Both the position numbers and the translations under genes were made by a program. Positions 46,518 through 58,056 of a stretch of 64,000 bases of DNA are shown in pieces (the stretch's first letter is position 1; the number at the start of each line of letters is the position of its first letter). Source of the DNA: Boletus sp. NGJ (lineage: Eukaryota > Basidiomycota > Agaricomycetes > Boletales > Boletaceae); the NCBI GenBank assembly GCA_019096195.1, contig JAGTXK010000229.1, positions 620,001 to 684,000 on the forward strand, in the 5' to 3' direction. The notes beneath the pieces were generated by a model, which was not told the origin of the DNA, searched no databases, and was given only the letters and a program-made list of their open reading frames with translations.

Positions 46518-49500
46518 TTTTGAAAGAGGTATATCTAGAGATGCGATTAAAGAGAATTTTTGTGTAAGACTGTTGATTGCGGCGCGTGTCAGTTCGTAGG
46601 GGTCGGATGAGCAACGAGAACGATACAGACAGAAAGTGAAGAACAACAGGGGGACGCAGAGTGCGATGAGATGGGGAGGGAATGAGACGCAGGAGGAGCA
46701 GGAGGAGGGATGGTTTGGTTGAGGAGGAGAAACGGGGTCAGAAGTGTGTGCAAGGGAGTTTACTTGTGGTCGACGGGAACCGATAAACTAATAGATAACC
46801 AAAATCTGGCCAATCAGATTACTCGGGTTTCGAAATCATAAATTTCAATAAACCCCGTTCCCATTATCTGGATCCGTCTCTCTGCCATCATTCCTCACTT
46901 ACAAAATTCAATCCTAATAATTCTACCCATCTAACTCGAACAAGCTCGGATCCAAACCCACTATCTTCATCTATGGTGAAAATTTACCGCTAATGGGCAC
47001 TACATAACTCGGAAATTCGCGTTACAACATTACATACTAGGCCGTACACCATTATTTACACCTATTATTTTGTGGCGTTGCATCCTCCCAGGGTCAATCT
47101 TATCTCCCACCGCATTCCCAATCTGCGGGTCCATCTCTGATCTACGTACAAAAATCCTCGCACAGTCTCAGTACTCTTGCAGTCGCTTGTTTTGCCTCAA
47201 TGCAATAATATGTCGACAGTCTCACAGACTCCACCTCCTGTCCTTTTTTGCATTCAAGGTTTCAGACCGTGAAATGGCATCTATTCACTCTGCATCTGGT
47301 ACTAGTCCTTGTCCTAGACTCTTCTTTCTACTGAGTCGGCCGACATGGCGACCACTCAGCACTTCCTTCACACTCTCTGATCTATCGTCAAGCCAAGGAA
47401 TCACATCATCACCCTCACGGCTGTACGTGATCATGATCCCCCCGTGAGTGTCCGAGCGACCAACGTGGAACGTGTCTCGCCCTTCGGGACCCTCTACGGC
47501 CGTTGCAACCCGCGGCCCATCGAAGATACACACCCATCACACCCATGCAATCGGTCGCCCGCGCCAAATCAGTGCGGCCGCAGTGTCCGCTCACACAACT
47601 ACGTTTACGCACCGTCGTCCTGGTCGCTCTATCGCCCTTCCCAGACGCTACAGGCAAAGATCTGATACGTGTCTGTGTCACATTGGACGGCTGATAAGAT
47701 AAGACAAGAAATAAGTCCGGTCCCTTGTTTCCTTTTTCACATCTTTTTTTTCTCCCGTCGCTTTCGTCACTCGCACTCTGTATACACATAAAGTTCGACC
47801 TCTTAGCTAAGCACTATCAGATATTGAATTGAATCGCATTGATCGGTTAAGTAAAAATTTGATAGGCCGTTGGTCACGGATTTCCCTCCGTCCGCTTCCG
47901 ACGATGCGAAAAAAAACGAAGATGGATTTGGCGACTTCGTTGTGTTGACCTGCGGACCTGAAACCCTAAGGGTTGCTTATTAGGCAGGCCTGAAACATCG
48001 CGTTCGTTCTCGCACGGGGCTTACAACCACCCGTCTCTGGCGTACAACCACCCGTTCCCTGGTTACAATATCAGTTTGAAAAATTACTATCCCTTACACA
48101 CCCAGGCACCATTGACATGGTCTGTCGGCAGTTTTTTGAAATCTACCACTTCCTCACTTGACTATGCTTGTCCACAGCACTCAATCACCGTCATAGGCAC
48201 GTACGATGTGCTATGAAGTTGAACGAACTCGTTATGCGCTGAAATCATTGAGATCATTGAAAGAGTCTGTGCCACGCTTTCCGATCACGCCGCGTGGCGT
48301 ACTTTTTAATTCTCCGACACTGGCATCAGCCGAGTCAACTTCAACGGGGCTGAGCGCTGAGCACTGCACGAAATGGATAACAGGACTGGTTAACCCACTC
48401 TAGCAAGTAATACTGATAAGTTTATTGCATTTTCTTCAAACCGAGTGCCGTGCGGAGTGTGAATTCATCGTGTTGAGCCGAATCCGAGGCTCGATCAGGC
48501 CCATGCCGAGTGAGCGGGGTAAGTCACAATACCTACTAAGCAGATAAGCGACGTCAAACCAGTGCCTCTGACGACGTGTCAAAACTAAACAGAATTCACA
48601 CTTGCCTTCCTGGAGATATCCCGGAAACGTTTCGAAAGAGAATCATGGGAAAATGAAAGCGAAAATAGAGACGAGGGGTGGTTCTCTACGTGTATCCACC
48701 CCATACGTCAGACGCACGCCATCATGGCGCATGTGAGAGAAAAAAAAACCTTAGCGGAAAAGCTCGCCCGCAAAATACCGCCTCTGCGATGAGCTCCTCA
48801 TGCAACGACACACCGCAAAGTTTAAATAGCAAGGGGGCTGTCCCATGCAATCATCCAAGCACAGATACATACCACAGTAATATGTCTGATAGATGCAACG
48901 ACGGTGAAAAATACTAGGGGTACAGCCTGAGAGTCAACCAGAGCTCTACCTTGTTTCAAATGCACAAACTTTGAGATTTGAATAACGTCGGATCACGACG
49001 GATCATTGACACCGATTAGATACCAGATTAGTCCTAGTCGGATTTTCAACATCTTGTCTACGTATCACCGAAATGGATACTTGCAGATCGATTAGCGGAG
49101 GCTAACTGAGGATTGAAATGGCAACACGAGTTTCGCGCGACGAAGCAATTGTGGCCACTCTCAATCATTTAGGGTCGTGAATCCTGGCGATTCCCCAGGT
49201 CCTAGGAGGCCTTGTGCGAATCGTGGCTTCTGGAGAAGGGGGAAACACCGAACCAACGAACTCCAAGTGTCTCGGAGATCAAATCGGGTACGCTTAGGGT
49301 GTTGTACATATGCACGCATGCACCATCGTGCATCTCTTCACTCGGAGATGACTCGACAAGTGTCACGGCTCTGAGGATCTCAAGTGCAACGTCTGAGGGC
49401 AAGTAAGTCAGTTACTGCGTCACACATGTCCCTTAGCAGGACCACCGACACGTGGACCGTGACGGGCACCCTCTCGAAAGCCGACATGAACACGGTACAG

Positions 49501-52177
49501 AGCGGAAAAGTGCTCTGGGTACCGACGGGGCTTTACAGTATACTCGATTCCCCACGATACACATATCTTCGGTGGAGAATTCGCCGGACCGTTTTTTTTT
49601 CGTCAACAATGGGGAGGAGGGACTGCCGCAGTTGCAGGCTGGCATTGGCACAGGCTTGAACAAACATTACAAGCGAAACGACCAATCATTAGACGTCATC
49701 GGAGGACAGGGGATCATGGATGATGGAACTCCGAGAACGCGAGGCATGCCATCCTGTGTTTCTTGTCCCAAGCCACTGTGTGATATCGTCCCAATTTCTA
49801 TCAGAATTCCGTCCTTCAAAACGGCGATTTGTCCCAGAGTGCAGCCCTGCCAAGATCAGTTACAACGCCCCTCCCCCCCGGTCCGTTCCGACGTTTCAAC
49901 GTCGTTGCGGCGATGGATACTTTTCCTCCAGTATACAATGAACCACACTTGTGCGCATGCGCAAGAAAATAGGCCCATCTGCACGAATCGATGCGATGTC
50001 GAGGAAAAAAGAGCGACAGACGCATCTGCATCCCTCGGCTATGCCCTACACGTGCTTTATATTAAACCTAAAGTCAATGTTCCTCGACTCCGGATGCGAT
50101 CGCGAAGCGAGCGTGCTTGTGTATACGCATATGTATTCGCGATGCGATGCGATGCTTCCATGAGATCCCGAGCACAAGACCCGCATCGGTGAGCGCTTGA
50201 GCCTTTAATGCAGCATCGTTCACATGAACAACACGTATCATGTTCTGTAGGGTTTGCGTACAGGACTCATCAGGTTAGTATCGCACATAGATGATCGATG
50301 ATAGGGGGCACACACCCTGTTCAATATGTATCCATGTCGTTGCATCAACGTGGCACAGATGTCCGCTATGAATTCCCCCACTCCATGCAAGTTCAACTCA
50401 ACCTTGTGAACTAGCGTGGTTTTTGATGTATGAAAAACCAACAGTCGCACCTTCAGGGTAGGCCATTTTTCCGATAAACATTCCCCTCGGATATCGGTAT
50501 TCGAAAACCTTGTGGAAGAACCGAAAATGTATAACCACATAAAGGTCGTACGTTCGCGAAAAACGCGCGTCGCGCCATCGATGAAACGCCTTGAGCGAAG
50601 TCGCGGCGACGTTAATGCGGGTGCCCGTCTTTTATGCGATACGGTCACACTCGATGATCCAGATAACCCTTCGCTGAAAAGACGGCCGAAAGAAGAGAAA
50701 AAAAAATTAAAAAGAAAAAGAAAAGGTCCAGTGCACTCAACATGCAGGTTAACATGTAAACCCGCGCCATCATCGGCGCTCGGTCACATGCTCTCCGGGT
50801 CATATAATAATGTATGACCACTGCCCCTCCTTGTCACCGACCGCACCCTGCCCTGATCTAAATTAATGCGCGCCGGATGTTCGATCAGAGAGGAGAGATG
50901 GCAAGGCCTCGTGGAGTGCATCTCCTCCATCGAATCATAGGGAGAGTCCGAATCAACTGTGTCATTAGGTCTGGCTGTCCATGCGCAGCATTGGAGCAGC
51001 GCACTGCGCAAAAGTCGACAAGGGGATCCACTGGCTCACGCGTCACCGCACGAACTCGGACATTCCCTGCTGTTCAACCCTGACATGACACCCCTTCATG
51101 AGACGTACCATGGATCCGATCCATCCGGATGGTGTCCTGTCCTGTCCTTATCGCTATTCGTTTATGCCATTCGGCGATAACGATGAAGATGCGGCGCATT
51201 GTGTACCTTTGGTGCGAATCGCGAATCTAGACCATATCGTCATTGTCCAACCACTGCACCAGAATACCAGGTGTCGAACTGATCATTGTATGTCCACTGT
51301 CCGTTCAAGCACTGACATGCCACCTCTTCATAAGACACAGGCCCTGCGGCATCACGCACCTGATTCATCAACACGGTATCCTGTTTATGGCCGCTTGTTT
51401 CACGCCATTCCCGGCGACGCATTCAAGACGGCGCGTTGCGTGTCACCTCTGCGAATCGCAAATTCAGTTTCTGGCCACGGAACGAGAAGATATCGTTCTT
51501 GGAATCTGTTGCAGTAATGCACTTGCGTTTTTCACAAAATCCCCGATAGCTACAACATGGCGTGCATAGGACACACATGTGCACATCAGATGTGGACGCC
51601 GTCTTGAATGCACTAAACTGAAACCTGTGTTACCAGTGCTTATGGGCTGTGATCGTAGGGGTACCTTTGGAACGGCGACTCGATAAAAAACGCCCGATAT
51701 TATCATGGTGCTGCGTCGTGCACAATCGCGTCGCCTCAAGGAAAGGGATATGAAAATGCACGAGATGTAGCATGATCGGGATCGGGAACAAAGTCATGTA
51801 TCCAAACCTGCGTTGATCGAGAGAGGCATCCCTCGACCCTTGACATTGACGTCGACGCCTACCTGCACACGCCCGGCAGCTCCCTAATTGTGTTGTATAT
51901 TGCGAGTATAGATTCGCTCACGGTACAGAGGCAGGCTCCTGCGGCCAAATCCTTTCGATCAACGTGGGTATCCAACACGGCGTTTGATAGAACTGTACAA
52001 TGGCAGTCACAAGAGGCAGGAGCATATCAGCTTTCACCCAACTTCATCTGTGAATATTGAATCGAGGTGTGACGATCCCCACCGATGGCTACCATAAGGG
52101 CCCAAGGGAAACATGGGACGCGTCCCACACCGTGATACGCCATTCATCAAATAATATCGATAATCGACGGCCATATC
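46518..52177. other. Gene-poor region upstream of the iron GATA gene
   Basis: No supported gene in about 5.7 kb. The first 500 bases should be the promoter and leader of the GATA repressor. Frames at 47415-47789 (minus), 49452-50192 (plus) and 50238-50648 (minus) overlap other frames and show no domain. An old, diverged tandem duplication is visible at about 51.07-51.47 kb. Confidence 0.4.
51074..51468. repeat. Diverged tandem duplication, unit about 235 bp
   Basis: Segment 51074-51230 matches 51305-51468 imperfectly: TGACATGACACCCCTTCATGAGAC corresponds to TGACATGCCACCTCTTCATAAGAC, the middle has TATCGCTATTCGTTTATGCC against TATCCTGTTTATGGCCGC, and GCGAATCGCGAATC corresponds to GCGAATCGCAAATTC. 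Matching points lie 231-237 bp apart. No reading frame is shared, so it looks like non-coding duplication. Confidence 0.6.
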
Positions 52178-52949
52178 CTACATCCTCTCCATCAGCCACT
52201 CGCTCAAACAACCAAAAAATAAAAATATGGCATACTCGAGCAATGCAATCAACGAGTGAATCACGGCCCATATAAATGGGATCCACCTATCCGCGTTCCA
52301 TCAGACGAAGTTCGCATGGCGTCGGAAATGAGAAAAAGGAAGGAAGGGGGGGGGGACGTACGTCGATATGTAGAACCCCCCGGCTCGATACACACCCACG
52401 AGGACGAAGGCAAGCACGGCCGCACCCACGACCGCGCTGAGGAGGCTGAATCCGAGGAATGTGAAGAAGACGAGTAATGCAAATGTCCACCGAGACCGGC
52501 GGGCGTTAACGCGGGGTGGCTTTAGCCATTCATCGACGGGTGGATTCGAGTAGGATTGAGACTGGGAGTGGGAGTGGGAGTGGAGATGTAGGTGCGTGGG
52601 CGGGTGCGAGCGCGAGCGTGCAGCCGGGGACACCAGGATAATCGTATCCCCTACACTCCGCGCAGGTGGAAACAGAAAATTGAAAAAGGCATAGACGCCA
52701 GCGATGAAATTGAACGGAAGATGAAAGATCAATGTCCAGTAGAGTGTGAATTTGAAGACGTCTAGGATGGGGGTTAGTTCTGAGGTACATCCGAGTCGGA
52801 CGTTGAAAGAGGTTGGACGTGCCATCGGGATCAGAGAGGTAATAGCCGCCTGGTCGAACGGCTGGACCAAAGAACCCGACTTCTGTGGCGGGGCTGTAGA
52901 GCGAGGGCCAGGAGATGTTGTTAAAGTAGCCGCCTTCGAACGAGGTCAT
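52178..52949 (-). CDS. TMEM170-family membrane protein
   Basis: Three exons on the minus strand (52949-52802, 52761-52362, 52286-52178) give 218 aa. The family pattern is clear: YSPATEVGFFGP near the N-terminus, first membrane segment FTLYWTLIFHLPFNFIAGVY, second WTFALLVFFTFLGFSLLSAV with the adjoining VLAFVLVGVYRAGGFYIST, and the last WIPFIWAVIHSLIALLEYAI. Animal TMEM170 proteins (about 140 aa) sit in the ER and nuclear envelope and affect membrane shape. Here the loop between segments 1 and 2 is expanded by a low-complexity insert of alternating His/Leu/Ser/Gln (THLHLHSHSHSQSQS). The last exon carries the third segment and is easy to miss because the preceding frame runs open through the intron. 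Confidence 0.85.
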
Positions 52950-53191
52950 GTAGCGTAGCTACGACTCAACCTGACATATGGGGACGAGTGGTCGCTCGAC
53001 AACACTCGTGAGTCGTATCCCATTTCGGGCGACCTTAAGTGTTGTGCATCCTCGCGGGAATTTTCAGAGCTACTAGATATCAGAAAATACAGCATATCAG
53101 ACAAACTGAACATATTATCCTAAAAGTCGATCAACACCTCGCGCTCGTACAAGGTCAACGAATCGGCAAAATAAAAAACAGGAAAAAAAAA

Positions 53192-55253
53192 TCATCCGTC
53201 ATCGTCGACCACCATATCCTGTCGCTTCTCCTCAAGCAGCGGTCGAAATCCGTATTTTGGTGTCTCATACCCATCCACATCCCGTCCATCCTCGTCCAGA
53301 CGTAGTTCGCTCAACGAGGCGCGTGCCGACATTTCACTCAGGTGGATCCCCATCCGAAGCCCATCGGGAGAAGGGAATGCTGCTGGGGTGGATGGGATTG
53401 AGAGCGGCGTGTTCGCTTGTGCGGGTGTCGACGGGCTGGAGGACAATCCAGGTGGCAGTTGCCGGTGTGGTGACGTTGGGAGATCCAACGGCTCGTCGGG
53501 TGCTGGCTGCTGCCGTTGGACACCAATGATGCGCAACCGTTCCACCCATCTGCAATGCCAAGATGACGTGATTATCTCAAAGTTGCGAACAAAGCCACGA
53601 CTTACGCGTCTGCACGATCCAGACTTTCTTTCACGACACCTGTGACGCCACGCACCATATCTAAACTCTCTGTTGCGAGCGTCAAAATGTGCTGAGCTGC
53701 CCGGGTCGCTGCACTAGCTGTCGGATGGCCCTTACTTGCACGCGAAGAGGCCAAAGGTGATGGGGCACGAGACGACACAGGGGTCGCAGATAGAGACCGA
53801 TCTGGTCCACCGACACTACGCTCTTTGCGATGCCGACCACTTATACCTCGCCGATTGTTGCCTGTACCACCTGCCGAAGCACCTGCAATCGAGCTCGAAC
53901 CTGGTGTACCTTCTGGTATACAGTACGTGGCGCTCGCGCTCGTCGCACTAGCCCAACGTCGAGGGAGGTGGAGGATGAAGCCGCGAACGCGCGCACGAGC
54001 AGGTTCGGGAAGTGCGCCACCTGCATACTTGCTAACTACGTCTACGACCTGGCGAATGGTATTCACAATGTCTCTGCGAACGTCATGCAGTGTGCGCATA
54101 CGTGTTGGCGAGACATAGGCGTCTGATGCTGATGGATCCACGACGTAAGATTGAAGGGAGTCGATAAAGTCGCGGAGAATCAGCATCTGAGAGTCGATGT
54201 GCGCTGTGGCGTACTGTGAAGCAGATATTAGTAAAGTGCACCAGATTGACGTTTCAAGGGCACGAACTTGAAGCCACTGCAAACAATACTTTAACCGTCG
54301 CATGCTTTCTTCGCTCACTGCAGCACCGATCCCGCCGGCTTCAAGGAGAACAGTTTGCCATCGACTTCGTGGTATAACTTGCCGATCGGCATATTGGTCT
54401 GAATGTCCATTGGGATCCTGAGATGGTGGTGTCATAGTGCGGTCTTCAGTCGCTGAACGCGGAGGGAGCGAGGGAGAGTGAGGGTCGCAAAATTGTGAAT
54501 CAGAGACAGCGGACGCAAGATAAAATAAACCGTTACAATCATTGGTGATGTCGGATGTCGAGTTATCTTTATCGCGAGGCACTTTTGAGAAGTTTGATGG
54601 TTCTCCAATGTCCGGGCATTTGGAAACCGGGTCATCTACTTGCATCTTGTCGTCTGAAGTAGATGCGCGGCGGTATCTCTCGAGCTGTAAGGCGAAATTC
54701 CGATGATATAGCGCAAATGCTTATGCAATGTTGCAAAGACAAACCCTATCGAGTTGCCTACAGGCAAATTCATCCAACTGGTTGACGTCGACGGGTAATC
54801 TATGGATGACGGGTCGAGATATATTCTTGACGGAGGACTCCATCATTTCTGCGCCATACTAATACATATCGGCCGATAAGAAACGGGGAGATGGGAGAGA
54901 CGGGAGAAACGCACTTTGACAACGCGCGAGCTTGCTTTTCCGTGCTCATAGGCTCTCAATGCGGTGCCGACGATCGGTAAACTTGTGACTCTGGATACGA
55001 AATCAGGTGGAATAGAGTCTGGTGCTGGTGACGTTGAGGGAGACGAACGCGAGGTGCCGTCGGACGCTAAAGGAGAGAGGGAGGTGTCAATATGGGATGA
55101 TGGAGAAAAGCAGAGGAGCGTACTCAGGGATGGTCTGGTGCCTTTTTTCATATCGCCTAAGGCACAGACGGCGATACGAACGCTTTCGTCTTGGTCGTCG
55201 AGGGAGTTCGAGCTCGACGACGCTGACGACGCTGAGGGCGATGGGCTGGGCAT
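53192..55253 (-). CDS. OPI1: Opi1-type transcriptional repressor of phospholipid synthesis
   Basis: Five exons on the minus strand (55253-55124, 55066-54915, 54858-54745, 54684-53606, 53549-53192) give 610 aa. The N-terminal third carries the conserved Opi1 region: SVRIAVCALGDMKK, FVSRVTSLPIVGTALRAYEH, GKASSRVVKYGAEMMESSVK, ISRPVIHRLPVDVNQLDEFA, CRQLDR. In yeast Opi1 is held at the ER by phosphatidic acid and VAP protein and moves to the nucleus to repress INO1 and other lipid genes when inositol is plentiful. A second conserved block follows (RSRWQTVLLEAGGIGAAVSE, MRRLKYCLQWLQVR), then a C-terminal helical part (HILTLATESLDMVRGVTGVV) and a Ser/Pro tail. Intron 1 is 57 nt, a multiple of three without stops, so retention would simply add 19 residues. 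The gene is divergent from the C2H2 gene at 55648. Confidence 0.93.
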
Positions 55254-55647
55254 CGTTCGCAGCAAAGATTGGTCTGGAGGGAGAGTTGGACGACGATGGG
55301 GTAGCACGTGTTCACACGATTTACATTCACGTGTTTGAATGCATCGTCCATGGGGTTTACCTTTTATGGTAAACCCCTGATGGGGGAAAATATTCAATCT
55401 AGAAAAGGAAATCCCCTGAGTGTGATGTCACTCGCACTGTCTAGGCTTAAAGGCCAAACCATTCAATTGACTGCACCAAACTACCCCAATTCCTTATTTC
55501 CCACCGCTCTCCTATTCAAACTTATTCCAACCGCTTTGAGCGATCAATACATTTCCTCACCACAAATATCTCACCCGCCCGCGCCATTCACAATGCGGCT
55601 GGCACCCAGCCTGATCTGCTCCATCTCTTTCTCCATCTCCATAAAAA
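55254..55647. promoter_or_regulatory. Shared divergent promoter region (OPI1 / C2H2 gene)
   Basis: The two start codons (55253 minus, 55648 plus) are 394 bp apart, so both promoters lie here and may share elements. A near-palindrome GGGTTTACC..TTTTATGGTAAACCCC is seen at about 55351-55378. I could not identify a UASINO (CATGTGAAAT-like) or other named site with confidence. Confidence 0.45.
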
Positions 55648-56766
55648 ATGGTCGATGTCGACAGAATGTTTCGTAGCGAGCTCGCCGTATTGGCCGAGCA
55701 ACCCACAGAGTCCGACCTCTGGTCTCTCGATCCTCGCGCGGCTTCGCAGCTCACCTCTGCTTTTAACCCCACGTCCTCCGCCCCGTTCGACACCATCCAC
55801 GACGATGTATCCAACCCCCCAGACTGGGACAACGTCACCCCTTTGGGCGCCGACCACACCAACATCTTCTCGCCCCCTCCAGCCGACCCTCTCCAGCTAC
55901 CCCCATTACCTCACACTTCGGAGCAGTACCCAGCGCACGGTGACACCGCCCTCGGTCTATTCCCCGATCCGAATTGTCGTCTCGGGGGCCCTGTCACCCC
56001 GATCCAGCAGGCTGACCACCTTCACATTCCTTTTCACCTGCATCATCCCCAGCAGACTGTACACCTCTCCGATGTCTCCCTGGGCATCACCTCTCTCGTG
56101 TCCATGCCCATGCCAATTTCCCCCCGTCCATCGGTCCAAATACCAATGTCTGCTTCGTCGTCGGGCACACGCCTCAGCGACTCCCCCACAGACTCACACG
56201 TCCTGACGGACCCCTCCTCAGAAGACATGGACAGCGACGACTTCGAGCTCACCTACCTTTCTGATTCCGAGTTCCTCCCTTCCCCTGTCGGCATCAACCC
56301 AGCCACCCTCTCTGCGGAAAGCATGGGCCCACACGCTACGCCTTCCGTCCGCCCATCCCGTCGCCCATCACGCGCCATGACCAATATCCCCGTCCCGATT
56401 CCCAATCTCACCAAGAAGTCGAGGGGGCGCAAAGTCCCGACATCTAACGGAGATCCGGTCTACACCGCCAGCAAGGATAAGACGAAGAAGGGTGTACGAA
56501 TGTATACCTGCCATGCGGATGGATGTGGAAAGTGTTTTGTAAGGGGGGAACATCTCAAACGACACATTCGGTCTATTCATACCGATGAAAAACGTGGGTG
56601 GGACTTGGGTCGTTTTCTTCCGCATGTGTCCTTGTCGCTCACTTACTCACCTTTGCTTTTTGAAGCATGGATATGCACTTTCGAGAATTGCAGTCGAGCG
56701 TTTAGCAGGCAGGACAACCTGAACCAACACTTGCGCATCCACAGGCTGCAGGACGGTGACGATTGA
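55648..56766 (+). CDS. C2H2 zinc-finger transcription factor
   Basis: Two exons, 55648-56593 and 56666-56766, give 348 aa; the intron lies inside the linker between two fingers (EK|PW) and keeps frame. Finger 1: YTCHADGCGKCFVRGEHLKRH followed by IRSIH, linker TDEKP; finger 2: WICTFENCSRAFSRQDNLNQH followed by LRIH, close to the C-terminus. The first 260 residues are Pro/Ser/Asp-rich with acidic patches (SSEDMDSDDFELTYLSDSEF), typical of activation domains, and a basic stretch (TKKSRGRKVPTSN) precedes the fingers. The paired fingers at the C-terminal end resemble Msn2/Rst2/Ste12-type C2H2 pairs that bind CCCCT or related boxes, but the ortholog cannot be named. Confidence 0.9.
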   Translation: MVDVDRMFRSELAVLAEQPTESDLWSLDPRAASQLTSAFNPTSSAPFDTIHDDVSNPPDWDNVTPLGADHTNIFSPPPADPLQLPPLPHTSEQYPAHGDTALGLFPDPNCRLGGPVTPIQQADHLHIPFHLHHPQQTVHLSDVSLGITSLVSMPMPISPRPSVQIPMSASSSGTRLSDSPTDSHVLTDPSSEDMDSDDFELTYLSDSEFLPSPVGINPATLSAESMGPHATPSVRPSRRPSRAMTNIPVPIPNLTKKSRGRKVPTSNGDPVYTASKDKTKKGVRMYTCHADGCGKCFVRGEHLKRHIRSIHTDEKRGWDLGRFLPHVSLSLTYSPLLFEAWICTFENCSRAFSRQDNLNQHLRIHRLQDGDD

Positions 56767-57032
56767 TGTCATGCGTTGTGAGGGGGTATGCACGTACACA
56801 TGCATTTTATCATTATTTCATCATATTCCGTGTATCTTTGACAATTGCATCTTTGGGTTTGTAGGCGAGACATGGGAACATGTATTTGGAGGTGCATGTG
56901 AGTGAAACCCGTAGGGAAGCATAGCGAATGGGTAAAAAAAGAGTACAGTCGATGATGATCCCATAACTTCCTCGCACGTCTTCCCTCAACACGCGATTTT
57001 GACCGTTTCATCATCAATCGTCCTCGACGTGC

Positions 57033-57834
57033 TCATGCCTCGCTCGTTTTTCTAACGCGCTTCTTGGCGACGGTGTTCTCTCTACAGCGTCACCTCGCGT
57101 CATTGAATATCAAAAGTCCCTTGTGCCAGTGTGTGCTCACCTGAACCCGTTCTTGAACCGCCTCGACACGTCCTTGAGGTACCGCATACGGCCCGTCCCA
57201 GTCGTCTTTCGGCGCTTGGCCTTCAATCCCCACTCGTACGAACGAAGTCTGGCAGAGGGGTAACCGCACTGCCCACATGCTGTTTGCATTCATTTTGTCA
57301 TCGATCCGCAGGAGATGGGAATGAGGAAGCGAGGACTCACTCTTGTGTTGTCTGTGAAAGGCCCGATTGCCACAACGCCGGCAGAGCGTGTGGGTCTTGG
57401 TGTGGCGCTTACTGTCGAGGTCATGCACCAAAAAGTAAGACAGAGAGAGAACGCAAGATGAGCAGATGGAGTTTGAGAGTATACTCGAGAAAGAAAACCT
57501 ACCCAAAGGACGAAGTACCTGATCACCGCGCCCGAAAAAGAGAAGAAGAGAGGTAGGAGATGCAACGAAAACCACGTTCCTGTCAGCGGTCCTGGAAGTA
57601 CGAACGTCGTTGGAACAAACCTTTTGTCTGTCAAGAAAGAAAAGGTGGTCAGATTCCGATGTGAACGACGTCGATCCAAGCACAGACGGTGGGTCTACGT
57701 TCCCAAGACATTCCCGTCATCCAACCAATCTGGGACACATCCACCCGACATCCGCCTCATCCATCCTTCTTCCATGTCAAATGGGAAACATAGGGACACA
57801 GTAAACAGATCCAAATGGCATAATTACTCACCAT
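57033..57834 (-). CDS. RPL37: Ribosomal protein eL37 (60S)
   Basis: Six coding exons on the minus strand: 57834-57832 (ATG only), 57627-57621 (7 nt), 57518-57503 (16 nt), 57411-57341, 57279-57141, 57081-57033, giving 94 aa. The joined protein begins [20 protein letters not shown] and continues [68 protein letters not shown], an exact family match. The four cysteines CxxC...CxxC form its zinc knuckle. The N-terminus was deduced by requiring the universal MTKGTSSFGKRH; all seven signals around the tiny exons are GT or AG as needed (for example GTGAGT after ATG, GTTTGT after the 7-nt exon, GATCAG before the 16-nt exon). eL37 is a core protein of the large ribosomal subunit. It is the only ribosomal gene in the window. 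Confidence 0.95.
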
Positions 57835-58056
57835 GTTGTCGTTTTCTTGAGGATTTTGTGTTGGAGGTGGTGCCGGTCTGCGCTTCGAGGGTTTGCAGTT
57901 CAAGCTAATACCGTGTGAACAACTCAATGTCACGTGCTTCAGCCGTCTCGATGTTCTGAATCTTCAAGGCCATATATACCAATATTAGTACAGCAATGAA
58001 ATCAATTTAGCAGTATAGACCCAGACACACTATTCCAAGAGCACAGAAGAAACCAG

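Noticed and set aside
47415-47789. A 124-codon Arg-rich minus-strand frame upstream of the iron GATA gene.
   Set aside because: Three overlapping frames are equally open here and none has a recognisable motif.
57090-57683. A 197-codon minus-strand frame over the eL37 gene.
   Set aside because: Only the part [20 protein letters not shown] is real; the rest is intron and shifted exon sequence of RPL37.
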